Source: Cupriavidus sp. (GTDB lineage: Bacteria > Pseudomonadota > Gammaproteobacteria > Burkholderiales > Burkholderiaceae). Taken from it: a stretch of DNA of 52,594 bases. Below are positions 8,455-17,569 of the stretch, in pieces. Each line of letters begins with the position of its first letter. Position 1 is the stretch's first letter. Where the stretch lies: assembly GCA_031181345.1 (NCBI GenBank), contig JAPSLC010000038.1, positions 1-52,594 on the forward strand. The letters are read 5' to 3'. The notes beneath the pieces were generated by a model. That model was not told where the DNA came from. It did not search any database and saw nothing but the letters and a program-made list of their open reading frames with translations. Made by a program: the position numbers and the translations under genes.

Positions 8455-8771
8455 TGCATGCTCCTCTGATTGCTGTTGCCCGAGCCAGGCGCCCTGGCCG
8501 AGTCGGAAGATGCCGCCGGCGTGTCCGCGCCGTCGAGCCGGGTATCGATCAGCCGCCGGCCTTCCAGCAGGCACGCCTCGATCGCCGTGGCTGCGTTGTC
8601 GAATGCCGTTTCGACGTCGGAGGCGAAGGACGTCGGCACGTCCTGCGTGGTGGCCGCACGCTGGCCGGCCGGCAGGATCTCGCCCTGGTAGCCGTAGCGC
8701 ACGCCCGAGCTGGCGCCGACCGGCACCGCGTGGGCGGCGATCAGATGGTCGCGATAGAACATTTCCTTCAT
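8451..8771 (-). CDS. Conserved hypothetical protein, 106 aa
   Basis: I do not recognise a named family. The protein starts MKEMFYRDHLIAAHAVPVG and has a middle portion with Asp/Glu-rich helices (SDVETAFDNAATAIEACLLE). It ends in a Ser/Ala-rich disordered tail, with no signal peptide or membrane helix. It is third in the cluster, after the 249-aa ferritin-like gene, and overlaps the DUF2795 start by 4 bp. Coupling suggests a shared role, perhaps in stress or stationary phase. Confidence 0.65.
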   Translation of the reverse strand: MKEMFYRDHLIAAHAVPVGASSGVRYGYQGEILPAGQRAATTQDVPTSFASDVETAFDNAATAIEACLLEGRRLIDTRLDGADTPAASSDSARAPGSGNSNQRSMQ

Positions 8772-8838
8772 GCGCTCTCCTTCAGGCGGGCGGCGCCGCG
8801 GCTACGCCGCGGCTGCCGGTCCTGGTCCATCTCTCGCC

Positions 8839-9588
8839 TTACGTCGCTTCGGTGATCACGGCTCGCTCCAGCCACTGCCGGATCGTGGCCATGTGCTGCT
8901 CCTCTTCCGTCAGCGCCTGCTGGAACTTCTGTGCCATCTCGGTGTGACCGGTCTCGGTCGCGAGCTTGATCAGCAGTTCCCAACCGGCGTTGTCGGTCAT
9001 CTCCGCGGTCAGCAGCGCGTTCAGGCACTGCGCGAAGTTGGTGCGAGGATCGGCGATGGTCTGCAGCACGCCCATCGCGGTGACGCCAGCCACGTCGGCG
9101 CACGGCGTCACCGCAGTCGGGTCGGCGCCGATCGCGCGCATGGTCTCGTCGACCAATGCGAAGTGCTCCGCCTCTTCATCGTGGAAATGCATCAGCGTGC
9201 CAAGCACGTCCGGGTCCACGGCGCTGGTATCCATCTCCTTGCACTTGGCGATCATCAGCTCGTACAGGCGCGTACCGGTACGTTCGAAGGCCAGGCGCTC
9301 GCCGAGCTTGTCGATCAGCACCTCCGGACGATTGCCGGTCAGCTTGTCCATCGTCGTGCTCATCGCGCCCTTGAGCGTACCGGGCAGCGGCACCGAGCCG
9401 ACCGGGGCCGCCTCGTCGATATATTGGGCGCGCATGTCGGCGGCGGGCTGCGATTCCGCCGGCACGTTCATATCGTCGATACCGCTGTCCGGCCCCATGT
9501 TCTCCGCGTAGCGCGCCATGGTTTCGGTGTCGATCGGCGACATCTGCGCGCCGGTGCGGTTCACGCCCATCTGGGTGGTCTGTTGCAT
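8839..9588 (-). CDS. Ferritin-like domain protein, 249 aa
   Basis: A helical protein with a di-iron-type ligand pattern: an early Glu in GERLAFERTGTRLYELM, an E-x-x-H in HFHDEEAEHFALVDE, a third-helix Glu in LLTAEMTDNAGWELLIK, and a final E-x-x-H in ALTEEEQHMATIRQWL. This is the four-helix layout of ferritin/rubrerythrin-like proteins. The first ~85 residues are a Met/Pro/Asp-rich extension not seen in ferritins. Start ATG 9588 (MQQTTQMGV) follows an AGAGA-type site; an open frame continuing upstream overlaps the next gene and is a shadow. It lies 35 nt after the larger ferritin-like gene. Iron binding is inferred. Confidence 0.78.
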   Translation of the reverse strand: MQQTTQMGVNRTGAQMSPIDTETMARYAENMGPDSGIDDMNVPAESQPAADMRAQYIDEAAPVGSVPLPGTLKGAMSTTMDKLTGNRPEVLIDKLGERLAFERTGTRLYELMIAKCKEMDTSAVDPDVLGTLMHFHDEEAEHFALVDETMRAIGADPTAVTPCADVAGVTAMGVLQTIADPRTNFAQCLNALLTAEMTDNAGWELLIKLATETGHTEMAQKFQQALTEEEQHMATIRQWLERAVITEAT

Positions 9589-9623
9589 GCGTTCTCTCCA
9601 GTTTCGGTTGTCCAGCGTTCGCC

Positions 9624-10799
9624 TCAGGCCGTGGTGTGCATCCGCGCCAGTTCGGTGCCGGGCGACCAGACATAACCCGCGGACACCAGCTGCGACGGCG
9701 AGCCATCGGCGTTCATCACGCGGCGATATTCGATCGAGGCGGGGCTGTCCTTGTCGAGCGGCACGAAGTCCATGCCGTTGGCGCGCAGGTCCACCTCGTC
9801 CGCAAGCACCTTGCGCACGAAATCGCGCTGGCTGGCGAAATCGATCGGCTTGGGCAGCGGTCCCGCGAGAATCTCGGCCGGGTCGCGATTCTCGTGGCGC
9901 TTGAGCATTTCGCAGGCGACATGCAGATGCCCAAGCTCGTAGTCGAGAAAGCGTTCCCAGATCGCCTTGATGCGCGGGTTGCTCTCCTGCTGCACGCAGC
10001 TGTAGTAGTTGTAGGCCTCCATCGCTTCGTGGATCACCCACTTCTCGATCATGCTTTCGTCGGGGTCCATCAGCGAACCGTACTGGGTCACGTGCTGCTC
10101 CTCGATCGAAGCGATCTCGGCGTACAGCTGGCGCGCCAGCGGGTCGGTGAACAACGGCCCGATATTCATGTAGTAATCGTGGGTCTGGTACTCGGCCGCG
10201 GTGATCATCGCGGCGTGGATCTTGGTGATCAGCGCGGCGTTGGCCCGGTCGTAGCTCTCGCGCACATCGTCCTGCGGCGCGCGGTGTTCGACCCAGGTCG
10301 AGCGGCCCGGCACGATATCCGTATGGCCCTGCGTGATCGCGTTCGCGTCCTTGCCTTCGAGCCGGTCCAACAGCGCGCTATAGCGGTACAGGTGGTCGAA
10401 ATCCTCCAGCAGGCCGAAGCGATAGGCCTGTGCCTGGTACGGATCGGGCTCGGTCTGCGCGACCGCCGCGGTGACCTCGATGGCCACCTGCTCGTAGGCG
10501 ATCGTGGTCTCCAGCGGGGAATGGTCGGCGCCGATCAGCCAATTGATCATCGTGGCCTGGTGATGTTCGACGCGGCGAATCTGCGCGAGCGGAATCCGCA
10601 ATTCCCGATTGCAGCGCGACATGATGTGCTTGAGCCGCAGCGCATCGGATTCGATGCCATTCATCAGAATGATCCGGACGCGGGTGAACGCGTCGTCGTC
10701 CAGCTTGCTGATCGGCGCCTGGACCAGGTCCTTCCAAGTGAAATGTTGCTGGCCCAGCGGGCAGCCCTTGGCATCCAACAGATCGGTCAAGGTGTCCAT
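9624..10799 (-). CDS. Large ferritin-like protein, 391 aa
   Basis: First gene of the four-gene cluster. It is helical throughout, with candidate metal ligands in RRVEHHQATMINWL, AYEQVAIEVTAAV, EIASIEEQHVTQYGSL and FLDYELGHLHVACEML (repeated E-x-x-H and EE patterns). At 391 residues it is about twice the length of a classic ferritin and may hold two helical bundles. No signal peptide is seen. Function is unknown; its partner is the smaller ferritin-like protein directly downstream. The upstream gap 10800-11062 contains its promoter region and the terminator of the next gene. Confidence 0.75.
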   Translation of the reverse strand: MDTLTDLLDAKGCPLGQQHFTWKDLVQAPISKLDDDAFTRVRIILMNGIESDALRLKHIMSRCNRELRIPLAQIRRVEHHQATMINWLIGADHSPLETTIAYEQVAIEVTAAVAQTEPDPYQAQAYRFGLLEDFDHLYRYSALLDRLEGKDANAITQGHTDIVPGRSTWVEHRAPQDDVRESYDRANAALITKIHAAMITAAEYQTHDYYMNIGPLFTDPLARQLYAEIASIEEQHVTQYGSLMDPDESMIEKWVIHEAMEAYNYYSCVQQESNPRIKAIWERFLDYELGHLHVACEMLKRHENRDPAEILAGPLPKPIDFASQRDFVRKVLADEVDLRANGMDFVPLDKDSPASIEYRRVMNADGSPSQLVSAGYVWSPGTELARMHTTA

Positions 10800-10984
10800 G
10801 AAAACTCCATTGTGGGGTGAGCGAATGACGCCGTGCGGCGAGCCGCCAGCGACGCGTTTCTAGCTCTAGCAACGGGCGTGCCGATCGCGTTTCGCGCCAG
10901 CACGCCGCCCACGTTGTGAATCCGACAGACAATCCCTGCACGCCTTGCAAAACTTGCGCTGGCGGCTTGCGCAGCGTTGCGCAA

Positions 10985-11020
10985 TAAAAAATGCGCCCGC
11001 CTTTTGCCGGCGGGCGCATT
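10985..11020 (-). terminator. Rho-independent terminator of the M20 peptidase gene
   Basis: Perfect 12-bp stem AATGCGCCCGCC / GGCGGGCGCATT with a 7-nt loop. On the minus strand it is followed by a run of T residues. It begins about 40 nt after the stop codon of the peptidase gene. Confidence 0.88.
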
Positions 11021-11062
11021 GGAACAGCGGTATTGCGCGGGTTGTAAACGACGACTGCCGCG

Positions 11063-12334
11063 CTATTGCTTGCCGATTTCCTGCAGCATGCGCGTCATCA
11101 GATACAGCCGCGGCACGATCGAGTCGATTTCGATGTACTCGTCGCGCGCGTGATAGCCGAAACCGGCCAGCCCGAAACTCTCCACCACCGCGGGCTTGCC
11201 CGACAGCGCGGCATAGCCCGCATCGGTGCCGCCGCCGGTTCCTTCCGCCAGCGCCAGCGGGCGGCCGTCCAGTTCGGCGTAGATCTGCTGGGCCCGCCTG
11301 GCGAGCGCGCGGCCCTTTTCGTTGACCACGAAGGGCGGGCGACCCTCCTCCATCGACACCGTAGTGTGCGTATCGGGAATCAGTCGGCTTTCCGAGACCT
11401 TGCGCTCGAGCGCGGCCTTCAGCTTCTGCGGACCGTCCTTGACGGTGGTGCGCACATCGGCGGTGGCCACCGCGACCTCGGGAATCTGGTTGCGCACGAC
11501 ACCGGCCTGCGCACCGGTCCAGTTCAGCTGCGTACCGGGCACCGACCTGGCGATATCGCGCGTCTGCTGCAACTGATGCGCCAATTCGAGCAAGGCGTTG
11601 CGACCGTGCTCGGGCGCCGCGCCCGCATGCGCGGCGCGTCCCTTGACCTCCATCGTTGCACTCGCGGTACCGCTGGCGCCGAGCAGCAGCGCCTCGGCCT
11701 TGACCACGGCCTTGGCCGCGGTCGGCTCGCACGACAGCACCACGTCGTGCTGCTCGCCGAGCGCGGCAATCAGTTCGCCGGAGCCTTCCGAGCCAATTTC
11801 CTCGTCTGCATTCAGCAGTACCGTGATGCGCGCGTAGTCGCGCCAACCGCCGGCCTGCAGGATCTCCAGCGCGTGCAGGATCACCGCAATGCCGCCCTTG
11901 TCGTCGGCAATGCCGGGGCCGTACAGCTTGTTGCCGTCCTGCCGAATCGGCTGCGTCGCCAGCGTATTGGGCGGATAGATGGTGTCCATATGGGCGATCA
12001 GCATGATGCGCGCCTTGCCGTTGCCCGTCAGCGTCGCCTTGACGATCGGGCTGTCGCCGCTCTTTGGCTTGACGCGCTCGGTGGTCGCACCCAGCGCCGC
12101 GAGCCGCTTCTCGGCGTACGCCGCCATCTGCGCCAGTCCGGCCGCGTTGCGGCTGCCCGATTCGATCGACACCATCTCCTTCAGCGATTCGATCAGTTTC
12201 GGCTGCGCGGCGCGCGCCGCTTCGAACAGGGTCGCATCGGGCGCGGCCTGGAGCGCGCCGCTCGCGGCGGCGGTGCAAACGAACAGCGCGGCCGCGGCGA
12301 GGCGGCGTACGGCGGGTTGCAGACGTGGCTGCAT
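11063..12334 (-). CDS. Secreted M20-family zinc metallopeptidase (glutamate carboxypeptidase-like)
   Basis: A 423-aa peptidase with a Sec signal peptide (RRLAAAALFVCTAAASGALQA, cleavage near residue 30), so periplasmic. Metal ligands typical of M20 are visible: AHMDTIYPP (His, Asp), GPGIADDKGG (bridging Asp), NADEEIGSEGS (catalytic Glu pair), CEPT, and a late His in FGYHARDEY. The dimerisation domain lies between (AAHAGAAPEHGRNALLEL). The family removes C-terminal glutamate from peptides or folates (CPG2-like); the substrate here is not known. It is a single-gene unit ending at a strong terminator. Confidence 0.9.
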   Translation of the reverse strand: MQPRLQPAVRRLAAAALFVCTAAASGALQAAPDATLFEAARAAQPKLIESLKEMVSIESGSRNAAGLAQMAAYAEKRLAALGATTERVKPKSGDSPIVKATLTGNGKARIMLIAHMDTIYPPNTLATQPIRQDGNKLYGPGIADDKGGIAVILHALEILQAGGWRDYARITVLLNADEEIGSEGSGELIAALGEQHDVVLSCEPTAAKAVVKAEALLLGASGTASATMEVKGRAAHAGAAPEHGRNALLELAHQLQQTRDIARSVPGTQLNWTGAQAGVVRNQIPEVAVATADVRTTVKDGPQKLKAALERKVSESRLIPDTHTTVSMEEGRPPFVVNEKGRALARRAQQIYAELDGRPLALAEGTGGGTDAGYAALSGKPAVVESFGLAGFGYHARDEYIEIDSIVPRLYLMTRMLQEIGKQ

Positions 12335-12474
12335 GAAGTCTCCTGGTAAAGGCCCGGTATATGGAAGGTCGTGGCGGCAAGGGCCGCCTTGTGCCGGGAG
12401 TCAATCCGGGATGCTAGGGCTTGTCCGCCGCATCGGGGAGGACCAATATCGCCATTTCCGATGTCGATCCCGCC

Positions 12475-13635
12475 ATGCCCGCGCGCCCCCCGCTCTACCC
12501 CGACGACGACGCCTCTGCGCGCGATTTCCCCGAATTGGGCCCTTTGCCCGCCACCGACCGCCCCGCGCCCCAGCTGCATGTGCGGCTGCTGTGGCTGCCG
12601 CACGCCATGCCGGGGCCGCTCTTTGCCGCGCTGGACGTCCTGCGCACGGCCAGCGGCATCGCGCAGTTGCAGCGACCGGGCCGCGATTGCGGCCTGAGCT
12701 GGCAGGTGATCGGCGAAACGGGGCGCGCGCTGCCGATGCCGGTGCCGGGACTGGCCCGACGGCGTGGGCGCTCACGTGCGCCAGGCCGTCATCGCGCACC
12801 CGGCGACGCGCATTCGCTGCTGGTGATCCCGGGCGTGATGGCGCGCAACGCGCCGCATCTGGGCGAACTGTTCGAGCAGCAACGCGGTGTGCTCAGGCTG
12901 GTGGAGCGGCATGCGCAGGCGGGCGGCTGGATCGCGGCATCCTTCAACGGCATCGCCTATGCGGCCGAACTGGGACTGCTCGACGGCGCGAAGGTGAGCG
13001 CGCCGTGGCTCTACCAGAGCTGGATGGCGCGCCGCTATCCGCTGTGCGACTTCTCGCACGACGAACCGATGGGCGTGCATGGTCGCGTGTTCCACAGCGT
13101 GGCGCCGGCATTGCAGAGCGAATTCATGCTGCGCGTGCTTGGTCATCTGCACGATCCCGACCTGGCCCAGGCCAGCGGGCGCGTGCTGCTGTTGCAGCCC
13201 GAGCGCCAGCAGCTGACGCCGGCACTGACGGCGCAGCGCTGGCTCACGCCCACCGCGGACAGCCCGGTGTTCCGCGCCAAGCGCTGGCTGCAGGACCATA
13301 TCGGCGCGCCATACCGGCTGGCCGATGTGGCGCACGTCGCCGCGGTCAGCGAGCGCACCTTGCTGCGGCATTTCCGCCAGGTCACCGGCATGACCCCGCT
13401 GGCCTATCTGCATGCGCTGCGGATCGAGCGGGCGAAGACCTTGCTGGAGGTGTCGCTGCACGGCACGCAGGCGATCGCCGAAGCGTGCGGCTACAGCGAT
13501 GCGGCCACCTTCCGGCGGCTGTTCCAGCGCGCGACGGGCATGTCGATGTCGCACTATCGCGCCCGCTACGCGCTGCGGGCGCGGCGGCGTTATTGGCGCG
13601 TGGAGGACGCGCTGCGCGCAGGAACCGGGACCTGA
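12475..13635 (+). CDS. GlxA/FtrA-type AraC regulator, with a probable internal double frameshift
   Basis: About 386 aa. The N-terminal DJ-1/PfpI-like domain (HVRLLWLPHAMPGPLFAALD, then LLVIPGVMARN) is followed by a C-terminal AraC double HTH (YRLADVAHVAAVSERTLLRH and AIAEACGYSDAATFRRLFQR). The stretch coded at about 12757-12801 is unusually Arg-rich in this frame and has low third-position GC. The +1 frame there reads DGVGAHVRQAVIAHP with the GC-rich third positions of its surroundings, suggesting two compensating indels. Start choice is uncertain: ATG 12475 has no clear ribosome site, and GGGGAGG lies about 35 nt upstream, near a TTG at 12421. Confidence 0.78.
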   Translation: MPARPPLYPDDDASARDFPELGPLPATDRPAPQLHVRLLWLPHAMPGPLFAALDVLRTASGIAQLQRPGRDCGLSWQVIGETGRALPMPVPGLARRRGRSRAPGRHRAPGDAHSLLVIPGVMARNAPHLGELFEQQRGVLRLVERHAQAGGWIAASFNGIAYAAELGLLDGAKVSAPWLYQSWMARRYPLCDFSHDEPMGVHGRVFHSVAPALQSEFMLRVLGHLHDPDLAQASGRVLLLQPERQQLTPALTAQRWLTPTADSPVFRAKRWLQDHIGAPYRLADVAHVAAVSERTLLRHFRQVTGMTPLAYLHALRIERAKTLLEVSLHGTQAIAEACGYSDAATFRRLFQRATGMSMSHYRARYALRARRRYWRVEDALRAGTGT

Positions 13636-13686
13636 TGGGCCAGGGCCGGTAACCGGGCAAACCCTTCGGCAGCGCGGGTGGCGCGT

Positions 13687-14424
13687 TCAGACAGCATCGG
13701 GCCGGCGTTCGATCCGATTGATCACGTCCTCGACGCCGTGCAGATACCAGGCATCGCGTTCGGCCTGGCGGCGCGCGCCCTCGCCCGCATAGCCCTCCAG
13801 TGTGACCACGCGGTTCTCCGTGCGAATGACGATCTGGTCCGCATTCACCATCGGGTCGGACTCGAGCACCAGGCGCAGCGCCTCGGTGATCTCCTCGTCG
13901 TTGTCGCGCTCGGCCGGCGCGATCTCCAGCTCATTGACCACGCACTGGCAGCCGGGCGACCACCATGCCAGCACGCCGGCAAGGCGCATATGGGACAGGC
14001 TGATCACCTGTCCGCGCAGGGTCACGATGCCATCGACCGTATTGACTTCGATCCAGCCGCTGCGCTCGCCGACCGCCTCGCGCAGCGTTTCCAGCCGGCC
14101 CTTGGCATGGACGCAGATCCTGCAACTGCGGAAATCCACCGACTGCAGCAGCCGCTCGCACACCGCATTGCGTAGTTCGCCATCGCCGGCGGGCGCGGCG
14201 CCGTTGGCCACGCGCAGATGGTCGATCACACACGATACGCCATCGATCTTGCGCATCCGGGCCGCTGCCCGGGTCTTGGCGACGATATCCGGTACGTCGC
14301 CTTCGAGAATCAGTGCGCCATCGGACAGGCGCAAGTTGATGGTGGGATGAATATGCTGGCCGTGGAACGGCAAATTGGCCAGCGCCGCGCGGGCCTGCGT
14401 GAGCACCGCTTCGCTGCTCTGCAT
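13687..14424 (-). CDS. Triple BON-domain protein
   Basis: A 245-aa protein of three consecutive BON-like modules: residues ~20-70 (INLRLSDGALILEGDVPD), ~80-165 (WIEVNTVDGIVTLRGQV) and ~175-240 (IRTENRVVTLEGYAGEG). Each has the beta-strand pattern I-x-V-x-x-x-x-G-x-V-T-L-x-G. Cysteines at CRICVH and GCQCVV are unusual for BON proteins. There is no signal peptide, unlike OsmY. Start 14424 has an AGGAGG site 6 nt away. It lies downstream of osmC on the same strand, after a 173-nt gap. BON modules are thought to bind phospholipid or ligands. Confidence 0.82.
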   Translation of the reverse strand: MQSSEAVLTQARAALANLPFHGQHIHPTINLRLSDGALILEGDVPDIVAKTRAAARMRKIDGVSCVIDHLRVANGAAPAGDGELRNAVCERLLQSVDFRSCRICVHAKGRLETLREAVGERSGWIEVNTVDGIVTLRGQVISLSHMRLAGVLAWWSPGCQCVVNELEIAPAERDNDEEITEALRLVLESDPMVNADQIVIRTENRVVTLEGYAGEGARRQAERDAWYLHGVEDVINRIERRPDAV

Positions 14425-14560
14425 GATGTTGCCTCCTGAGGTGGCGGGCAGCAGCACCGGATGGCGGGGCGCTGCGCCCTGTCCATTATAGAAAGCGCGT
14501 TTCGCGCCCGGTTCCCGTGAATCTCGCCGCGGAACCGTTTTGGCGGGACGCGGCGGCCGA

Positions 14561-14600
14561 CCGGTACTCAGCGGTACTGGCCGGTATTCAGCGGTACTCA
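14561..14600. repeat. 20-bp tandem duplication at the osmC stop codon
   Basis: Two adjacent 20-bp units, beginning ccggtactca and ccggtattca, match at 17 of 20 positions. The second copy includes the osmC stop codon (14598-14600). Probably a local duplication; no function is evident. Confidence 0.7.
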
Positions 14601-15029
14601 GGCATTCAGGGTGGCATTCATCGTGATCGGTGCCTTCAGCAGCTTGGACACCGGGCAATTCTCCTTGGCGGTCTGCGCGCACTTGTCGAAGGCGGCCTGG
14701 TCCGCGCCAGGGATGCGCACCGCCACGTCGAGATGGACGGCGGTGATACTGAAGCCGCCGCCTTCCTTTTCCAGCGTCACGGTGGCCTTGGTGTCGATGC
14801 TGTCCGGCACCATGCCCGCCTCGCCGAGGATCAGCGACAGGGCCATCGAAAAGCAGCCGGCATGCGCCGCGCCGATCAGTTCTTCCGGATTGGTGCCGGG
14901 GCCGCCCTCGAAGCGCGCCTTGAAGCCGTATGGCGCATCCTTGAGCACGCCGCTCTGGGTGGAAATCGTGCCGCCGCCTTCCTTGATGCCGCCTTGCCAT
15001 CTTGCCGATCCAATCTTCTGCATGGTCAT
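14598..15029 (-). CDS. osmC: OsmC family peroxiredoxin
   Basis: 143 aa, the same length as E. coli OsmC, with the same opening logic (MTMQKIGSARWQG) and the family core TNPEELIGAAHAGCFSMALS. The resolving and peroxidatic cysteines are at HAGCFSM and ENCPVSKLLKAP. OsmC reduces organic hydroperoxides using these two thiols and acts in the cytoplasm as a homodimer. ATG 15029 gives the E. coli-like N-terminus, while ATG 15023 has the better spacing from GGAG. It is divergent from a LysR gene, which may control it. Confidence 0.92.
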   Translation of the reverse strand: MTMQKIGSARWQGGIKEGGGTISTQSGVLKDAPYGFKARFEGGPGTNPEELIGAAHAGCFSMALSLILGEAGMVPDSIDTKATVTLEKEGGGFSITAVHLDVAVRIPGADQAAFDKCAQTAKENCPVSKLLKAPITMNATLNA

Positions 15030-15091
15030 GCGCTCCGTCGATGTTGTTACAAACCACGGCCGGCCGCGAACCGTCCGGACCGACCCAACCA

Positions 15092-15108
15092 CGTCCCACA
15101 ATAGGACG
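15092..15108. promoter_or_regulatory. Small inverted repeat between osmC and LysR
   Basis: CGTCC-N7-GGACG in the 197-bp divergent region. It could be a LysR-type binding site, but the arms are short in GC-rich DNA, so chance is a real alternative. Confidence 0.3.
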
Positions 15109-15226
15109 CGAACGGACGATCGGCCAGCGCAGGGCCGCGACCCCTGTGTTGACCACCGGGGGCACAGGGTGCGCACGATCCTTGCTAGGCAGTGATCGTT
15201 CCGATTCCTCCGCCGCGCCCGAGCCC

Positions 15227-16150
15227 ATGCTTCATCCTCCCCGCGTCTATCTCTATCTCGACACCGTGGCCCGCTGCGGCTCGATCCGCAAGGCGGCCGA
15301 GCAGCTGCATGTCGCCTCGACCGCGCTGAACCGCAAGATTCTAGAAGTGGAACAGCAGATCGGCACGCCGTTGTTCGAACGGCTGCCGCGCGGCGTGCGG
15401 CTGACCTCGGCCGGGGAAGTCCTGGTGGCCACGATCCGGCGCAGCCTGGCCGATCTGGATGCGGCCGCGGCGCAGATGGCGCAGTTGCGCGGGCTGGTGC
15501 GCGGCTCCGTGCGGATCGCCTCGGCGGAATCGGTGGCGACCGATTTCCTGCCCGATGCGATCGGGCGCTATCAGGCGCGCCATCGCGGCGTGCAATTCCA
15601 CGTGACGATCGGCGGCACCGATGCGTTGATGGATGCGCTCAAGCAGGACGACGCCGACCTGCTGCTCGCGCACGATCCTCCCGCCAGTCCGCTGCTGCAG
15701 GAACTCGTGGCCGCGCCGCAGCCGTTCTGCGCGATGATGCGGCCCGACCATCCGCTTGCCGCGCGGCGCACGCTGCGGCTGGCCGATTGCGCCGCCTTTC
15801 CGGTCGCGCTTGGCCCGGCCACGTTCGCCAGCCGTCGGTTGATCGAAGCCATCGCGGCGCGCAATCGGCTGCATCTGTCGGTGATGCTCGAAGCGACCAC
15901 GGTCGAAACGCTGAAGGGCTTCGTCCGCCAGACAGATGCGATCTGCTTCCAGTTCCATGCCGGCACGCTGCGCGAGACGCGGCAGGGCACGCTGACCGCG
16001 GTGCCGCTGAGCGATCCCGAACTGGCGCTGGGCCGGCTGGTGCTGGCAGCGCGCAAGGGCCGCGCGCTGCCGCCGGCCGCTGCCGCATTCGCCGAGCACC
16101 TGAAGACGGCCCTCGGGGCGCTGCACCCGCCGCTGACACTGGCCGCGTAG
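15227..16150 (+). CDS. LysR-family transcriptional regulator
   Basis: A 307-aa LTTR. The N-terminal HTH (RVYLYLDTVARCGSIRKAAE, then HVASTALNRKILEVEQQIG) is followed by an effector domain (GSVRIASAESVATDFLPDAI onward) ending LPPAAAAFAEHLKTAL. The start at 15227 places the HTH at the usual position, although the frame stays open upstream. It is divergent from osmC across 197 bp and followed, after 295 bp, by a porin on the same strand. Target unknown: osmC by position, or the porin. Confidence 0.85.
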   Translation: MLHPPRVYLYLDTVARCGSIRKAAEQLHVASTALNRKILEVEQQIGTPLFERLPRGVRLTSAGEVLVATIRRSLADLDAAAAQMAQLRGLVRGSVRIASAESVATDFLPDAIGRYQARHRGVQFHVTIGGTDALMDALKQDDADLLLAHDPPASPLLQELVAAPQPFCAMMRPDHPLAARRTLRLADCAAFPVALGPATFASRRLIEAIAARNRLHLSVMLEATTVETLKGFVRQTDAICFQFHAGTLRETRQGTLTAVPLSDPELALGRLVLAARKGRALPPAAAAFAEHLKTALGALHPPLTLAA

Positions 16151-16445
16151 CCGGCTCGACGCCGTTCCCGGCGTCCGAACGGCCACGCCTTCCTCGCACC
16201 GCGACCGCACACATTTTGTGCTCGCGTCGCGCGAAAAATGATGGTGGTCGGTACCGCCCGATTTCCGCACACTGCTTCGAACGCCCCGTCAACGGCCGAG
16301 CCAGCCGATCGGGGCCGACGGGCTCGACGCGCGCGACGCTGGCGACGCTGGCGACCACCACGCCCGTCACGACAACAGCATCACCACAACAACGCCTCAT
16401 GACAACGAGGCACAAGAGAAATCCGGGTCAACGAGGGAGGTTCGC

Positions 16446-17522
16446 ATGACAACAACGAAATTCGGGACGGCGCGCGCGCTGGCGGCCGCCATCGCGGCAT
16501 TGGCAAGCGGCGGCGTGCTGGCGCAGTCCAGCGTGACGCTGTACGGGCAGGTCGACACCTACGTCGGCAGCAACAAGGCGGTCGGCGGCGATCGCGCCTA
16601 TGTGCTGGGCGCCGGCGGCATGCAGACCTCGTACTGGGGCATCAAGGGCACCGAGGACCTGGGCAACGGCCTGAAGGCGATCTTCGATCTGAATGGCTTC
16701 TATCGCGCCGACGGCGGCCGCGCGGGCCGATTCGATGCCGACGGCATGTTCACACGCAGCGCCTATGTCGGGCTGCAGAGCGAGTCGGCCGGCACCCTGC
16801 GCATCGGCCGCAATACCACGCCCTATTTCCTGTCGACCATCCTCTTCAATCCGTTGGTCGATTCGTACCATTTCTCGCCGACGATCTTCCACACCTATGT
16901 CAGCAGCAATGGCGGCACGGTCTACGATCCCGGCATCGTCGGCGATTCCGGCTGGAGCAATTCGCTGGTCTATTCGTCGCCCAAGTTCGGCGGCCTGAGC
17001 TTCAACGCGATCTATGCCTTCGGCGAGCAGGCCGGCGACAACGGCAAGAACAAATGGGGCGGCAACGTGCTGTATTTCAACGGCCCGTTTGCCGCGACCG
17101 TGGCCTTCCAGCAGGTCAAGTTCCACAACACGCCCGGCGACGTGACTTCGCCGGCCGCGATGGTGGGCTTTCGCAAGCAGAACGCCGTACAGGCCGGCAT
17201 GAGCTACGACTTCAAGGTGGTCAAGCTGTTCGCGCAGGGCCAGTACATCCGATCGGATATCGACAGTGCGACCGGCGACATCCAACACAGCAACGGGCAG
17301 ATCGGCGCCTCCGTGCCGATCGGCGCCGGCAGCCTGTTGCTGTCGTACGCCTACGGCAAGGTCAAGAACGATGTCGCCGATGTCGAGCGCAACACCGCGG
17401 CGGTGGCCTACGACTACAACCTGTCCAAGCGCACCGACGTCTATGTCGCCTACTACTACGACAAGGTCGGCGGGCTGTCCCACGGCAACAACTACGGGGT
17501 CGGCGTGCGCCATCGCTTCTGA
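16446..17522 (+). CDS. Outer-membrane trimeric porin (Burkholderiales OmpC-like, gram-negative porin family)
   Basis: 358 aa with a Sec signal peptide cut after GGVLA. The mature N-terminus QSSVTLYGQVDTYVG is the hallmark first strand of Burkholderiales/Neisseria porins. Recurrent features include SYWGIKGTEDLGNGLKAIF, the constriction-loop region, and the C-terminal strand ending in Phe (GVGVRHRF), needed for BAM recognition. AGGGAGG lies 6 nt before ATG. It forms a general diffusion channel for small anions or solutes. The gap 16151-16445 contains its leader; I see no clear promoter there. Confidence 0.95.
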   Translation: MTTTKFGTARALAAAIAALASGGVLAQSSVTLYGQVDTYVGSNKAVGGDRAYVLGAGGMQTSYWGIKGTEDLGNGLKAIFDLNGFYRADGGRAGRFDADGMFTRSAYVGLQSESAGTLRIGRNTTPYFLSTILFNPLVDSYHFSPTIFHTYVSSNGGTVYDPGIVGDSGWSNSLVYSSPKFGGLSFNAIYAFGEQAGDNGKNKWGGNVLYFNGPFAATVAFQQVKFHNTPGDVTSPAAMVGFRKQNAVQAGMSYDFKVVKLFAQGQYIRSDIDSATGDIQHSNGQIGASVPIGAGSLLLSYAYGKVKNDVADVERNTAAVAYDYNLSKRTDVYVAYYYDKVGGLSHGNNYGVGVRHRF

Positions 17523-17569
17523 GGGCCCGGCGTCGCCGGTTTCGGGTCGGGCGCGCGTGGCGCTTGTCG

